Source of the DNA: DASXSB01 sp036506275
GTDB taxonomy: Bacteria > Methylomirabilota > Methylomirabilia > Rokubacteriales > CSP1-6
Reading direction: 5' to 3'
Assembly (NCBI GenBank): GCA_036506275.1
Contig: DASXSB010000040.1
Span: 1 to 32,120 of the forward strand
DNA: 32,120 nucleotides
Shown here: positions 14,766-21,903 of the stretch, one piece after another
How positions within the stretch are numbered: position 1 is the stretch's first letter
Layout: the number at the start of each line of letters is the position of its first letter
The notes under the pieces: generated by a model
Database searches by the model: none
What the model saw: the letters and a program-made list of their open reading frames with translations, nothing else
Told to the model about the DNA's origin: nothing
Translations under genes and position numbers: made by a program

Positions 14766-15374
14766 CTACGAGCGGTCCGTCATACTCGCGGCGATGCGTT
14801 TGCGGCGGAGGCGATCGACGAGGGAGGCGTACGACGACGACTGGATGATGCGATCGAACTCGTTCCGGTAGTTGGAGACGAAGCTCACGCCCTCCACCAT
14901 CACGTCGTACACCCGCCAGCGCCCGTCCCGGAGGTGGAGTCGATAGTCGAGCGCGAGCTCGGCATTCGGGCGCAGCGAGACGCGCGATTTCACCACCGCG
15001 TAGCCGTCGTCCACGACCTCGCCCGGATAGGTGATGGTCTGTCTCGCGTACACCTCGATCCTGTCCACGTACGAGCGTTCGAGCAGATCGCGGAACAGCA
15101 CCACGAACTCCCGCCGCTCGCGCGCCGAGCGCGCCGCCCAGTGCCGCGAGAGCGTGCGCCGCGCCATCTCGTCGAAGTCGAACAGATCGCGGCCGACTTT
15201 CAGGAACTCGACGCGACGGCGCTCCGTGCGCTCGGGCTCCTCGGCGGCCGCGGTGTCGCGAATCACCGCCAGCACGCGCGCGACGGCGGACTGCACGACC
15301 TCGCGCGGTGATGAAAGGGGGGCGGCGACGGCGGTGGCGGTGAGCATCAACCAGGCGACGAGGATCTTCCCCAT
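14766..15374 (-). CDS. MlaC/Ttg2D-like periplasmic phospholipid-binding protein
   Basis: The 202-residue protein has a short signal peptide (LVAWLMLTATAVAAP, cleavage about residue 18). It shows the MlaC/Ttg2 (PF05494) pattern: a helical N-terminus, FDFDEMARRTLSRHWAARSARERREFVVLFRDLLERSY (about 65-102), a beta region with YAVVKSRVSL and DYRLHLRDGRWRVYDVMVEGVSFVSNYRNEF (about 143-173). MlaC carries phospholipids between the outer membrane complex and the inner-membrane MlaFEDB transporter. No mlaD, mlaE or mlaF gene is in the window; the next gene is a sodium symporter 19 nt away, so this looks like an orphan MlaC. GAGGAG lies about 9 nt before the ATG. The family call is strong, and the role with the symporter is unclear. 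Confidence 0.9.
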   Translation of the reverse strand: MGKILVAWLMLTATAVAAPLSSPREVVQSAVARVLAVIRDTAAAEEPERTERRRVEFLKVGRDLFDFDEMARRTLSRHWAARSARERREFVVLFRDLLERSYVDRIEVYARQTITYPGEVVDDGYAVVKSRVSLRPNAELALDYRLHLRDGRWRVYDVMVEGVSFVSNYRNEFDRIIQSSSYASLVDRLRRKRIAASMTDRS

Positions 15375-15496
15375 GGTGGTTGCTCCTCACCCGGAATCCA
15401 GCAGGTTGTGTGCCACGGCCGCGTCTCGGGGAACGTCGTGATTTCCGAAGAGCGCCCGGCGCGCACGCCCATCGCATAATGTCCCCGGGTGTCACT

Positions 15497-16333
15497 ATGG
15501 CGGCGATGCACGGTCCTGACCGCGCGCTCTCGATGGGCGTCGACGTCGGCGGCACGTGGGTGCGCGTGGTGGTCACGCGCGGGGGACGCGCGCTCGCGCG
15601 AGCACGTTCGCGCACGAACCGCGTGCCCGCGCTGCCGGCGTTCCTGCGGCGCGTGCTCCGCGACTGCCACGCCACGCGCGTCGACGCCCTCGTCGTCGCG
15701 TCGCGCGGGATCTGGACGCCGCGCGAAGTGGCGGAGCTCCGCGCGCGACTCCGTCCCCTCGCCCGGCGCGTGCACGTGATGTCCGACGCGCAAGCGGCGC
15801 TGCTGGGTGCGCTCGACGGAGAGTCGGGCGTGCTCGTGCTCGCCGGCACCGGCTCCATCGTGCTCGGCCGCGCCCGATCGGGACGGTGGGCGCGCGCGGG
15901 AGGTCTCGGTCCCCTGCTCGGCGACGAAGGATCGGCGTTCTGGATGGGGCGCGAGTGGCTGCGTGCGATGGCGCGTGACGGCGACTTCGCGCGGGCGCGG
16001 GCGGCGGCGCGGGCGACGGCGCCGGTGGCGCGCATCGCGGCCCTGGCTCCGCGCGTGCTGGGGGCGGCGCGGGGAGGCGATCCCCGCGCGCGCGCGGTGG
16101 TGCGGGCGGCCCAGACGCACCTCGCCGGTTTCGTGCGCGACGTCGCGCGCCGTCTTCGCCTCCGCCCTCCCGTCGTCGTGAGCTGGGCGGGTGGCGTCCT
16201 CGACGATCCGACGTTCCGGGCCGGGCTCGCGCGCGCCGTTCGACGGGCCGGGCTCCGCGCGCGGTGGCGGCCGCCCGCCGCCCCCGCCGTGGTCGCCGCC
16301 ATCCGCCTCGCGGAGCGGCTGGCCGCACGGTGA
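15497..16333 (+). CDS. BadF/BadG/BcrA-family amino-sugar kinase (GlcNAc/MurNAc kinase-like)
   Basis: The roughly 278-residue ASKHA-fold kinase has phosphate-1 GVDVGGTWVRVVV (14-26), SDAQAALLGA (96-105, with Asp97 as likely base), phosphate-2 LAGTGSIVLG (115-124) and GGLGPLLGDEGSAFWMG (135-151), the sugar-binding loop of NAGK-type enzymes. SWAGGVLDD lies near the C-terminus. This is the N-acetylglucosamine kinase branch of BadF/BadG; Clostridium MurK, which phosphorylates both GlcNAc and MurNAc, belongs to the same family. The start is uncertain: in-frame ATGs lie at 15479, 15497, 15506 and 15533 and none has a Shine-Dalgarno. The stop overlaps the GTG of a small Fe-S-like gene. With MurQ, NamZ and NagZ nearby, it may supply MurNAc-6-P to MurQ; specificity is not provable here. 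Confidence 0.85.
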   Translation: MAAMHGPDRALSMGVDVGGTWVRVVVTRGGRALARARSRTNRVPALPAFLRRVLRDCHATRVDALVVASRGIWTPREVAELRARLRPLARRVHVMSDAQAALLGALDGESGVLVLAGTGSIVLGRARSGRWARAGGLGPLLGDEGSAFWMGREWLRAMARDGDFARARAAARATAPVARIAALAPRVLGAARGGDPRARAVVRAAQTHLAGFVRDVARRLRLRPPVVVSWAGGVLDDPTFRAGLARAVRRAGLRARWRPPAAPAVVAAIRLAERLAAR

Positions 16334-16683
16334 CGTCTCCGAAGCCCGCGCGCCGGCTCGTGATTACCGTCTGTCCTCGCGAGCGTGGGGTCGTGTCGCT
16401 GCCGGTGGCGCGAGGCGGCCCCGTTCGCCGTCTCGATGCGCAGGGCATCGTCCGCGCCCTCGGCGGTCTCGTCGCCCGCCGGCGCCTCGGCGATCGCGTG
16501 CAGATCCGGGAGGGATGCGCGGGGGGCTGCTTCGGGCGCGGCCCCAACGTGGGGGTGACCATATATCCGTTACCACCGCCGGGGGAGCGGATGGACGGGG
16601 TCGCGGTGGGGTGGCGGACCTACGTGGGCACGCTGGCCAGCCTGGACTGCCTGAGCCGGATCCTGGACGACAACCTCAGCTAG
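16330..16683 (+). CDS. small thioredoxin-like [2Fe-2S] ferredoxin-type protein (putative)
   Basis: The 117-residue protein has four cysteines: Cys15 (TVCPRERG), Cys63 and Cys67 (EGCAGGCFGRGPNVGV) and Cys107 (SLDCLSRIL). The GCxGxC-x-x-GPNV block followed by a Trp/Tyr-Val-Gly strand (VGWRTYVG, 93-100) resembles thioredoxin-fold [2Fe-2S] ferredoxins and DUF1636-like proteins. The N-terminal motif has only one Cys instead of two, and Cys107 is unusual, so cluster ligation may differ or a non-Fe-S metal may bind. The GTG at 16330 overlaps the kinase stop (GTGA), implying translational coupling with an amino-sugar kinase, an unexpected partner. The C-terminus TLASLDCLSRILDDN is helical. A real gene is likely; the function is inferred only from the motif. 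Confidence 0.68.
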   Translation: MTSPKPARRLVITVCPRERGVVSLPVARGGPVRRLDAQGIVRALGGLVARRRLGDRVQIREGCAGGCFGRGPNVGVTIYPLPPPGERMDGVAVGWRTYVGTLASLDCLSRILDDNLS

Positions 16684-16711
16684 CGCGTCCCGAGCGTCTT
16701 TTTTGCTATCG

Positions 16712-16717
16712 TAGAAT
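16712..16717 (+). promoter_or_regulatory. candidate -10 box (TAGAAT) upstream of the cyclase operon
   Basis: TAGAAT lies about 70 nt before the cyclase GTG in the 104-nt gap after the Fe-S-like gene, just after a T6 tract (about 16699-16704). No clear -35 is visible. The T-tract might instead belong to a weak terminator of the upstream operon. Confidence 0.3.
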
Positions 16718-16787
16718 CACGCGGCCTGGGGCCGTGCCGTCGGGTTGGTATCCGCGCAGTGCACCACGGGCAGGAGGACAGGCGAGC

Positions 16788-18206
16788 GTGGCAGAGGAGC
16801 GTCTCCCGAGCGGTGCGATCCCGCCCGGGTTCCGGCTGCCGTTGAAGATCAAGCTGAGCCTCCTCATCACCGCCCTTCTCACGCTCACCGTGCTGCTGGT
16901 GAGCGCGTTCCTGTTGCGCCAGAGTCAGCGCGACCTCACCGATCAGATGACCAAGCGCGGGCTCACCATCGCCGAGAACCTCGCCGCCAGCGCGAAGAGT
17001 CCCCTCCTCACCGAGGACGAGCTCACCCTCAACGTCCTCGTGAAGGACGCGATGAAGGACAAGGACGTCGCCTACGTCGTCATCGCCGATCATCACGGGA
17101 AGGCCATCGCGCACTCCGACGTGAGCCTGGTCGGCAAGTCGGTGGAGCGCCCGCGGGGGCTCAAGCCGCTCGCTGACGCCCGTCTCGTGCAGACCTACCG
17201 CTCCGACGAGCAGGGCGATCTCATCGACGTCGCGGTGCCCCTGCTGTTCCGGAACGTGCCGGTGGGCTCGCTCTACCTCGGCTTCAGCCAGAAATCGATC
17301 GTGGAAGCCCTCGCCCGCGCCCGGCGGAACGCTGTCCTCATCAGCGCGGGCATGGTGCTCGTCGGCATCGCGGGGGCGGTGGTGCTCGCCTCCCTGCTCT
17401 CGCGACCGATCCTGCGACTGATGGAAGGGACGCGCGCCATTGCCTCCGGCGATTTCCTGGTCGCGCTCCCCATTCCATCCCGCGACGAGATCGGCGCCCT
17501 CACGCAGGCGTTCAACACGATGGCCAAGAGCCTGCGCGAGAAGGAGATGATCAAGCGCGCCTTCACGCGTTACGTTGCGCGCGAGGTCGTGGACGAGGTG
17601 CTGAAGGACCCCGAGAAGCTCGTGCTCACGGGGGAGCGCCGTGACGTCACCGTGCTCTTCTGCGACATCCGCGGCTTCACGCCCACCGCCGAGCGGCTGT
17701 CGCCGGAAGAGGTGGTGGCGCTCCTCAACAGCTTCTACACGCTGCTCATCGACACCACGTTCAAGCAGGAAGGCACGCTCGACAAGTTCCTGGGCGACGG
17801 CGCCATGTGCGTGTTCGGCGCCCCCGTCTATTATGAGGATCACGCCTACCGCGCCATCAAGACCGCGCTCGCGATGCAGGCGGGCGTGCGGGAGCTGAGC
17901 GCGAAGCGGCTGGCCGAGGGCCGGGAGCCGATCGCCATCGGCATCGGCGTCAACGCCGGCGACGCCGTGGCGGGGACGGTGGGCACCGAGGATCGCATGG
18001 AGTACACGGTGATCGGCGACAGCGTCAACCTCGCCGCCCGCCTGGAGTCGAACGCCAAGCCGGGCCAGATCTTGATCACCGAGTGGACATATCGCAAGGT
18101 GAAGGGCCTCGTGAAGGGACGGTCGCTCGGCGCCATCAAGGTGAAAGGCAAGGAGGAGGAGATCGAGGTGTACGAGGTGCTCGGTCTCACGGGAGCGCGT
18201 CCGTGA
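16788..18206 (+). CDS. membrane class III adenylate cyclase with periplasmic sensor and HAMP
   Basis: The 472-residue protein has TM1 (about 22-43), a periplasmic PAS/CACHE-like sensor (44-180, with AYVVIADHHGKAIAHSD typical of such domains), TM2 (182-204), HAMP (about 205-257) and a class III cyclase domain (about 280-465). Metal-binding Asp293 (FCDIRGFTP) and Asp337 (LGDGAM), substrate-reading Lys333 (LDKF) and Asp411 (VIGDSVN), and transition-state Asn414 and Arg418 (SVNLAARLE) are all present, so the domain should be active and selective for ATP, making cAMP. The GTG start has GGAGGA about 9 nt upstream. Its end overlaps the start of a LysM-deacetylase lipoprotein gene, which links a signal sensed in the periplasm to cell-wall or glycan proteins. 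The signal is unknown. Confidence 0.93.
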   Translation: MAEERLPSGAIPPGFRLPLKIKLSLLITALLTLTVLLVSAFLLRQSQRDLTDQMTKRGLTIAENLAASAKSPLLTEDELTLNVLVKDAMKDKDVAYVVIADHHGKAIAHSDVSLVGKSVERPRGLKPLADARLVQTYRSDEQGDLIDVAVPLLFRNVPVGSLYLGFSQKSIVEALARARRNAVLISAGMVLVGIAGAVVLASLLSRPILRLMEGTRAIASGDFLVALPIPSRDEIGALTQAFNTMAKSLREKEMIKRAFTRYVAREVVDEVLKDPEKLVLTGERRDVTVLFCDIRGFTPTAERLSPEEVVALLNSFYTLLIDTTFKQEGTLDKFLGDGAMCVFGAPVYYEDHAYRAIKTALAMQAGVRELSAKRLAEGREPIAIGIGVNAGDAVAGTVGTEDRMEYTVIGDSVNLAARLESNAKPGQILITEWTYRKVKGLVKGRSLGAIKVKGKEEEIEVYEVLGLTGARP

Positions 18207-19249
18207 GAGCGCCGCTTCCCTTCACCGGCATTGCGCTCGCCGCGCTGCTCGCCGGCGCCTGCGCGACCACGAGCACCACCCCCACCGCCCCACCCCCCAC
18301 CACCGCCGATGGCGACGTCGACAAGACCCCCCGCGTGACGGGCAAGGAAGTGTTCGAGTCCGAGGACTGGATCGTCGCCATCGCGCGCCCGGGCGACACC
18401 TCGGAGCGGCTGGCGAAACGCTTCCTCGGCGACAGCGCGCTCGCGTGGCGGATCGAGGATTACAACGATCGCGCCACGTTCACGGCGGGGGAGGCCGTCG
18501 TCATCCCGAAGCGGTCGTGGAACACGAGCGGCGTGGAGCCGAGCGGCTACCAGCTCGTGCCCGTGCTCGTCTATCACGACATCGCGCCCCAGGCCAAGGG
18601 GCGGATGGTCATCGCCGCCAAGACGTTCGAGGAGCAGATGCAGTATCTGAAGGCGCAGGGCTATCGGGTGGTCAGCATGCGCGACTTCTACGACTTCATC
18701 TCGCTCAATCGCCAGCTTCCCCGCAAGGCCGTGCTGCTCACGTTCGACGACGGCTACAAGTCGTTCATGACGTACGCGTACCCCGTTCTGAAGCAGCTCG
18801 GGTTCACGGCCACCCTCTTCGTCTACACGGATTACGTCGGCGCCGGCCGCAACGCGCTCACCTGGGACGATCTCAACCGGCTCGCGCGCGAAGGCTTCGA
18901 CGTGGAGGGACACTCGAAGACGCACTCCGACCTCCGGCGCCGGCAGGGAGAGAGCGAGGCCGAGCAGGTCCGCCGGCTCCGCAGCGAGATGGACGTCCCG
19001 CAGAAGCTCTTCCAGCAGCGGTTCGGCCAGCCCGCGCGTTTCCTGGCGTATCCTTACGGCGCCCAGGACGACACGGTGCTCCAGAATGTCCGCGAGTTCG
19101 GCTACGTGGCCGGCTTCACCGTCTTCCGGGAAGGCAACTCCGCCTTCGTGCATCCCTTCCGCGTCCGCCGCAGCCAGATCTACTCCGAGATGTCGCTGGA
19201 GGACTTCGCGAAGAACCTCAACACGTTCAGCCACGAAACCCTGAAATGA
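18203..19249 (+). CDS. LysM-containing polysaccharide deacetylase lipoprotein
   Basis: The 348-residue protein has a lipobox ALLAGAC with Cys20, so it is likely anchored to a membrane facing the periplasm. A Thr/Pro linker leads to a LysM-like domain (about 57-102, IVAIARPGDTSERLAKRF), then a NodB-type deacetylase domain (about 118-310): YHD (124-126), LTFDDGYKS (179-187, Asp182/Asp183), GHSKTH (236-241, metal His237 and His241) and AYPYGA (282-287). These motifs predict a metal-dependent N-deacetylase of GlcNAc polymers, similar to the N-terminal half of PgaB/IcaB. The GTG overlaps the cyclase stop (GTGA), and the stop overlaps the next gene's ATG (ATGA). LysM suggests peptidoglycan or a related glycan as target; an exopolysaccharide is the alternative. 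Confidence 0.92.
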   Translation: MRAPLPFTGIALAALLAGACATTSTTPTAPPPTTADGDVDKTPRVTGKEVFESEDWIVAIARPGDTSERLAKRFLGDSALAWRIEDYNDRATFTAGEAVVIPKRSWNTSGVEPSGYQLVPVLVYHDIAPQAKGRMVIAAKTFEEQMQYLKAQGYRVVSMRDFYDFISLNRQLPRKAVLLTFDDGYKSFMTYAYPVLKQLGFTATLFVYTDYVGAGRNALTWDDLNRLAREGFDVEGHSKTHSDLRRRQGESEAEQVRRLRSEMDVPQKLFQQRFGQPARFLAYPYGAQDDTVLQNVREFGYVAGFTVFREGNSAFVHPFRVRRSQIYSEMSLEDFAKNLNTFSHETLK

Positions 19250-20388
19250 TCGTCCGCGGCCTTGCGACCGCCGCCCTCGCGCTCGCCCTCGGTGCCTGCG
19301 CCAGCCTCGGGGTGACCACCACCACCGGCACCGCCGACCGGCCCCCGGCTCCGCCGCCGCGCACCACGTTCGCCACGCCGCATCGCGAGCGCGCGGAGAC
19401 GTTCCGGCGCGAGGGCGATCTGAGGCGCGCTCTCGACGAGTGGAAGATCGCGCTCACGATCGATCCCAGCGACGCCGTCGCCCGCGAGGGCGCCGCCAAG
19501 GTGCAAGCGGAGATCGACGCGGGGGTGGCGACCCGGCTCAAGCAAGGCCGCGAGGCGCTGGCGCGGGGCGCGCAGCTCGACGCGCGCCGGCACTTCCTGG
19601 CCGTCCTCGCCCTCGATCCCGCCAACAAGGTGGCGTTCGACGCCCTCCGCACGGAGGTGCGCGACGTCCGCTTCATCAGCCACACCGTGCGGGCGGGTGA
19701 CACGCTCGCGTCGCTCGCGCTCCGCTACTACGGCGACCGCTCGCGCTCGGAAGTGATCTGGGAGGTGAACCAGCTTTCACGGAACCCGCGCCTCACGCCG
19801 GGCATGGTCGTGCGTATCCCCGAGATCCCGGGATTACCGTTCGCGCACGAGCGCACGACCGCTCCCGCGGCGCCGGCGACGCCGACGGATTCCGCCCGCA
19901 CGGCGGCGACGCCGCCTCCGGCCCCCGAGGCCGCGCCCCCGCCCGAGGTGGATCCGCGCCTGGCGGAGGCGCGCGACGCGATGGACAAGGGCGAGTACAC
20001 GATGGCGCTCGCCGACATCGAGCAGGTGCTGGCCGCCAACCCGCGCAACACGGAGGGCACCGACCTCAAGAAGGCGGCGCTGTACGGGCTCGGCAAGGCG
20101 CAGCTCAACGAACGGAAGTTCGACGAGTCGTATCAGACCTTGACGCAACTCACCCGGCTTGCGCCCAACTACGAAGACTCCCCCGCCCTGCTGCAGCAGG
20201 CGCGCACGCGCCTCGTCCAGCAGCGCTACAGCGAGGGGCTGCGCTACTACCGCGAGGAGAAGCTGGAGGAGGCGATCGCGGAGTGGCGCGCGGTGCTCGT
20301 CCTCGACCCCCGCCACCCGAGCGCGCGCAAGAACATCGAGCAGGCCGAGCGCATCCTGAAGCAGCTCGAGGAGCGGCGCCAGAAGTAG
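19246..20388 (+). CDS. LysM and TPR-repeat lipoprotein
   Basis: The 380-residue protein has a lipobox LALGAC (Cys18). TPR-like helices occupy 45-135 (REGDLRRALDEWKIALTIDPSDA and repeats of the same type), a LysM domain 144-192 (SHTVRAGDTLASLALRYYGDRS, with VWEVNQLSRNP-like core and PGMVVRIP), a Pro/Ala/Thr-rich linker about 203-245, and further TPRs to the end (e.g. YREEKLEEAIAEWRAVLVLDPRHPSA). The LysM is well conserved and should bind peptidoglycan, with the TPRs acting as a protein scaffold. It overlaps the deacetylase gene (ATGA) and closes the cyclase operon, ending 1 nt before a convergent permease gene. It may recruit the deacetylase or another wall enzyme; that partnership is inference. 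Confidence 0.9.
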   Translation: MIVRGLATAALALALGACASLGVTTTTGTADRPPAPPPRTTFATPHRERAETFRREGDLRRALDEWKIALTIDPSDAVAREGAAKVQAEIDAGVATRLKQGREALARGAQLDARRHFLAVLALDPANKVAFDALRTEVRDVRFISHTVRAGDTLASLALRYYGDRSRSEVIWEVNQLSRNPRLTPGMVVRIPEIPGLPFAHERTTAPAAPATPTDSARTAATPPPAPEAAPPPEVDPRLAEARDAMDKGEYTMALADIEQVLAANPRNTEGTDLKKAALYGLGKAQLNERKFDESYQTLTQLTRLAPNYEDSPALLQQARTRLVQQRYSEGLRYYREEKLEEAIAEWRAVLVLDPRHPSARKNIEQAERILKQLEERRQK

Positions 20389-20389
20389 A

Positions 20390-21679
20390 TCACGCGCGCG
20401 GCCGGAACGCGGCCCACGCGAGCGGGCCCGTGAGCGCGGCCACCACTCCCGCCGCCGTGTTGAGCCACCCCGCCGTCGCCATCGCCAGCAGCGCGCACAG
20501 CGCGGGCGCCGCCGCCACCGCGGCCGCCATGCCCGTCCCGCCCGGAACGCGCCACGGACGCGGCATCTCCGGCGCCCGGACGCGAAGCCACACGAACGCG
20601 GCCAGCTCCACCAGGAGCGAGAGCGAGTAGAGCCAGACGTTGAGGACGATCAGCTCCTTGAACGAGAAGACGGCGAAGCCGGCGTAGAGCGCCGCCGACA
20701 GCACCACCGCCGGCCACGGCGTGCCGAAGCGCGGATGCACCCACGCGAGCACGGCCGGCAGCGTGCCCGCGCGCGCGAGCGCGTACGGCAACCGCGAATT
20801 GGTGAGGAGAAGGGAGAGGAAGAGGCCGGCCGTGCTCAGCACGGCGCCGATGGCGACGGCGTGGCCGAGCCAGCCGCCGCCCACGGCCTCCGCCACCGCC
20901 GGCAGGCTTCCCGTCGTCCACGCCGTCCACTCGGAGTTGCCGCTCGCGAGCGCGACCGCCACCGGGAGCACGTACGCTCCCGCAATCAGCGGCAGCGCCA
21001 GGAAGAGGGCGCGGGGGAAGGCGCGCTCGGGGGCACGGGCTTCTCCGAGGACGGTGGAGGGCGTGTCCCAGCCGGAATAGTTCCACATCACCACCGCGAG
21101 CCCGAGGCCGAGACCGGCGACGACCGAGCCTTCACCGGCCGCGTACGGCGTCCACGGCGCCGTCCGCACGGAGGTGGCGCCGACGCCGACCAGCAGCGCC
21201 ACCGGCGCCAGCGCGAGCGCGGCGAGCACGACCGCGCTGCGCCCGGCCGGCCGCACGCCGAGAAGATTCAACACGGTGAGGACGACGATGAAGAGGACGG
21301 CCAGCGTCCAGCGCTCGACGCCCGTCATGGCGGGGCGCCAGAAGCGAACGTACTCCACGAACAGCGCGGGATAGACCGCGACGTCGACGAAGCTGTCGAG
21401 CCAGCTCCACCAGCCGACCTGGAAGCCCCAGAAGGGACCGAAGGCGCGCGCCGTCCACGTGACGTAGCCCCCCTCGTCCGGCATGGCCGCCGCCAGCTCC
21501 GCCATGGCGAGGGCAACGGGAAGGCTCCACACGAGCGGCACGAGGAGGAGCAGTGTGAGAGCGAGGCCGGGGCCGAACGAGGGCACGACGTCCTCGATGC
21601 CGTATGGCCCCCCGCTGACGTTGAAGAAGACGAGGGCGACGAGCGGAAGCAGCCCGAGGTCGCGCCGGAGGCGCGTCAC
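20390..21679 (-). CDS. APC-family amino acid permease
   Basis: The 429-residue polytopic protein has about 12 hydrophobic segments. TM1 carries the unwound VSGGPYGIEDVV motif typical of APC transporters of the amino acid/polyamine/organocation group. Other matches are ELAAAMPDEGGYVTWTARAFGP (TM2/loop), WNYSGWDTPSTVLGEARAP (TM6 region), SEWTAW and ALARAGTLPAVLAWVHPRFGTPWPAV (a loop conserved in the family). The GTG at 21679 overlaps the stop of the 74-residue gene upstream (GTGA). It is the third gene of an Ldh2-small protein-permease unit. The transported substrate could be a hydroxy or keto acid or an amino acid related to the dehydrogenase product, but that is not shown by sequence. It converges with the LysM/TPR gene, leaving a 1-nt gap. 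Confidence 0.9.
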   Translation of the reverse strand: MTRLRRDLGLLPLVALVFFNVSGGPYGIEDVVPSFGPGLALTLLLLVPLVWSLPVALAMAELAAAMPDEGGYVTWTARAFGPFWGFQVGWWSWLDSFVDVAVYPALFVEYVRFWRPAMTGVERWTLAVLFIVVLTVLNLLGVRPAGRSAVVLAALALAPVALLVGVGATSVRTAPWTPYAAGEGSVVAGLGLGLAVVMWNYSGWDTPSTVLGEARAPERAFPRALFLALPLIAGAYVLPVAVALASGNSEWTAWTTGSLPAVAEAVGGGWLGHAVAIGAVLSTAGLFLSLLLTNSRLPYALARAGTLPAVLAWVHPRFGTPWPAVVLSAALYAGFAVFSFKELIVLNVWLYSLSLLVELAAFVWLRVRAPEMPRPWRVPGGTGMAAAVAAAPALCALLAMATAGWLNTAAGVVAALTGPLAWAAFRPRA

Positions 21680-21900
21680 CTCGTGGAGGCGGCGGCGATC
21701 AGCGCCGGCAGCTCCTTGACCCATTCCTCGATGGGACGCGCGGCGTCCACGGTGATCTCGAGCTTGCCGCTCGGCAGCGTGCGCACGCGTCCGGGCGTGG
21801 CGGGGCCGAGCGGGATGACGAGCTTCTCGCGGTGGATCCCGAGCGCGTCCGTCACCGCGAAGATGGCGTCGATCTCCTTCATGGTGACGACGTCGAGCAC
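21676..21900 (-). CDS. 74-residue hypothetical protein
   Basis: The product is small and soluble. It has a helical N-terminus (VVTMKEIDAIFAVTDALG), a beta-like middle (KLVIPLGPATPGR and LPSGKLEITVD) and a helical end (PIEEWVKELPALIAAAS). No family is recognised. The GTG at 21900 is chosen because GGAGGG lies about 8 nt upstream, partly inside the end of the dehydrogenase gene, and the upstream stop is only 3 nt away; an alternative ATG at 21882 would give a 68-residue form. Its stop overlaps the permease GTG. Tight coupling on both sides suggests that it is translated and works with the dehydrogenase or the permease. The codon composition matches its neighbours. Confidence 0.68.
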   Translation of the reverse strand: MLDVVTMKEIDAIFAVTDALGIHREKLVIPLGPATPGRVRTLPSGKLEITVDAARPIEEWVKELPALIAAASTR

Positions 21901-21903
21901 GCC

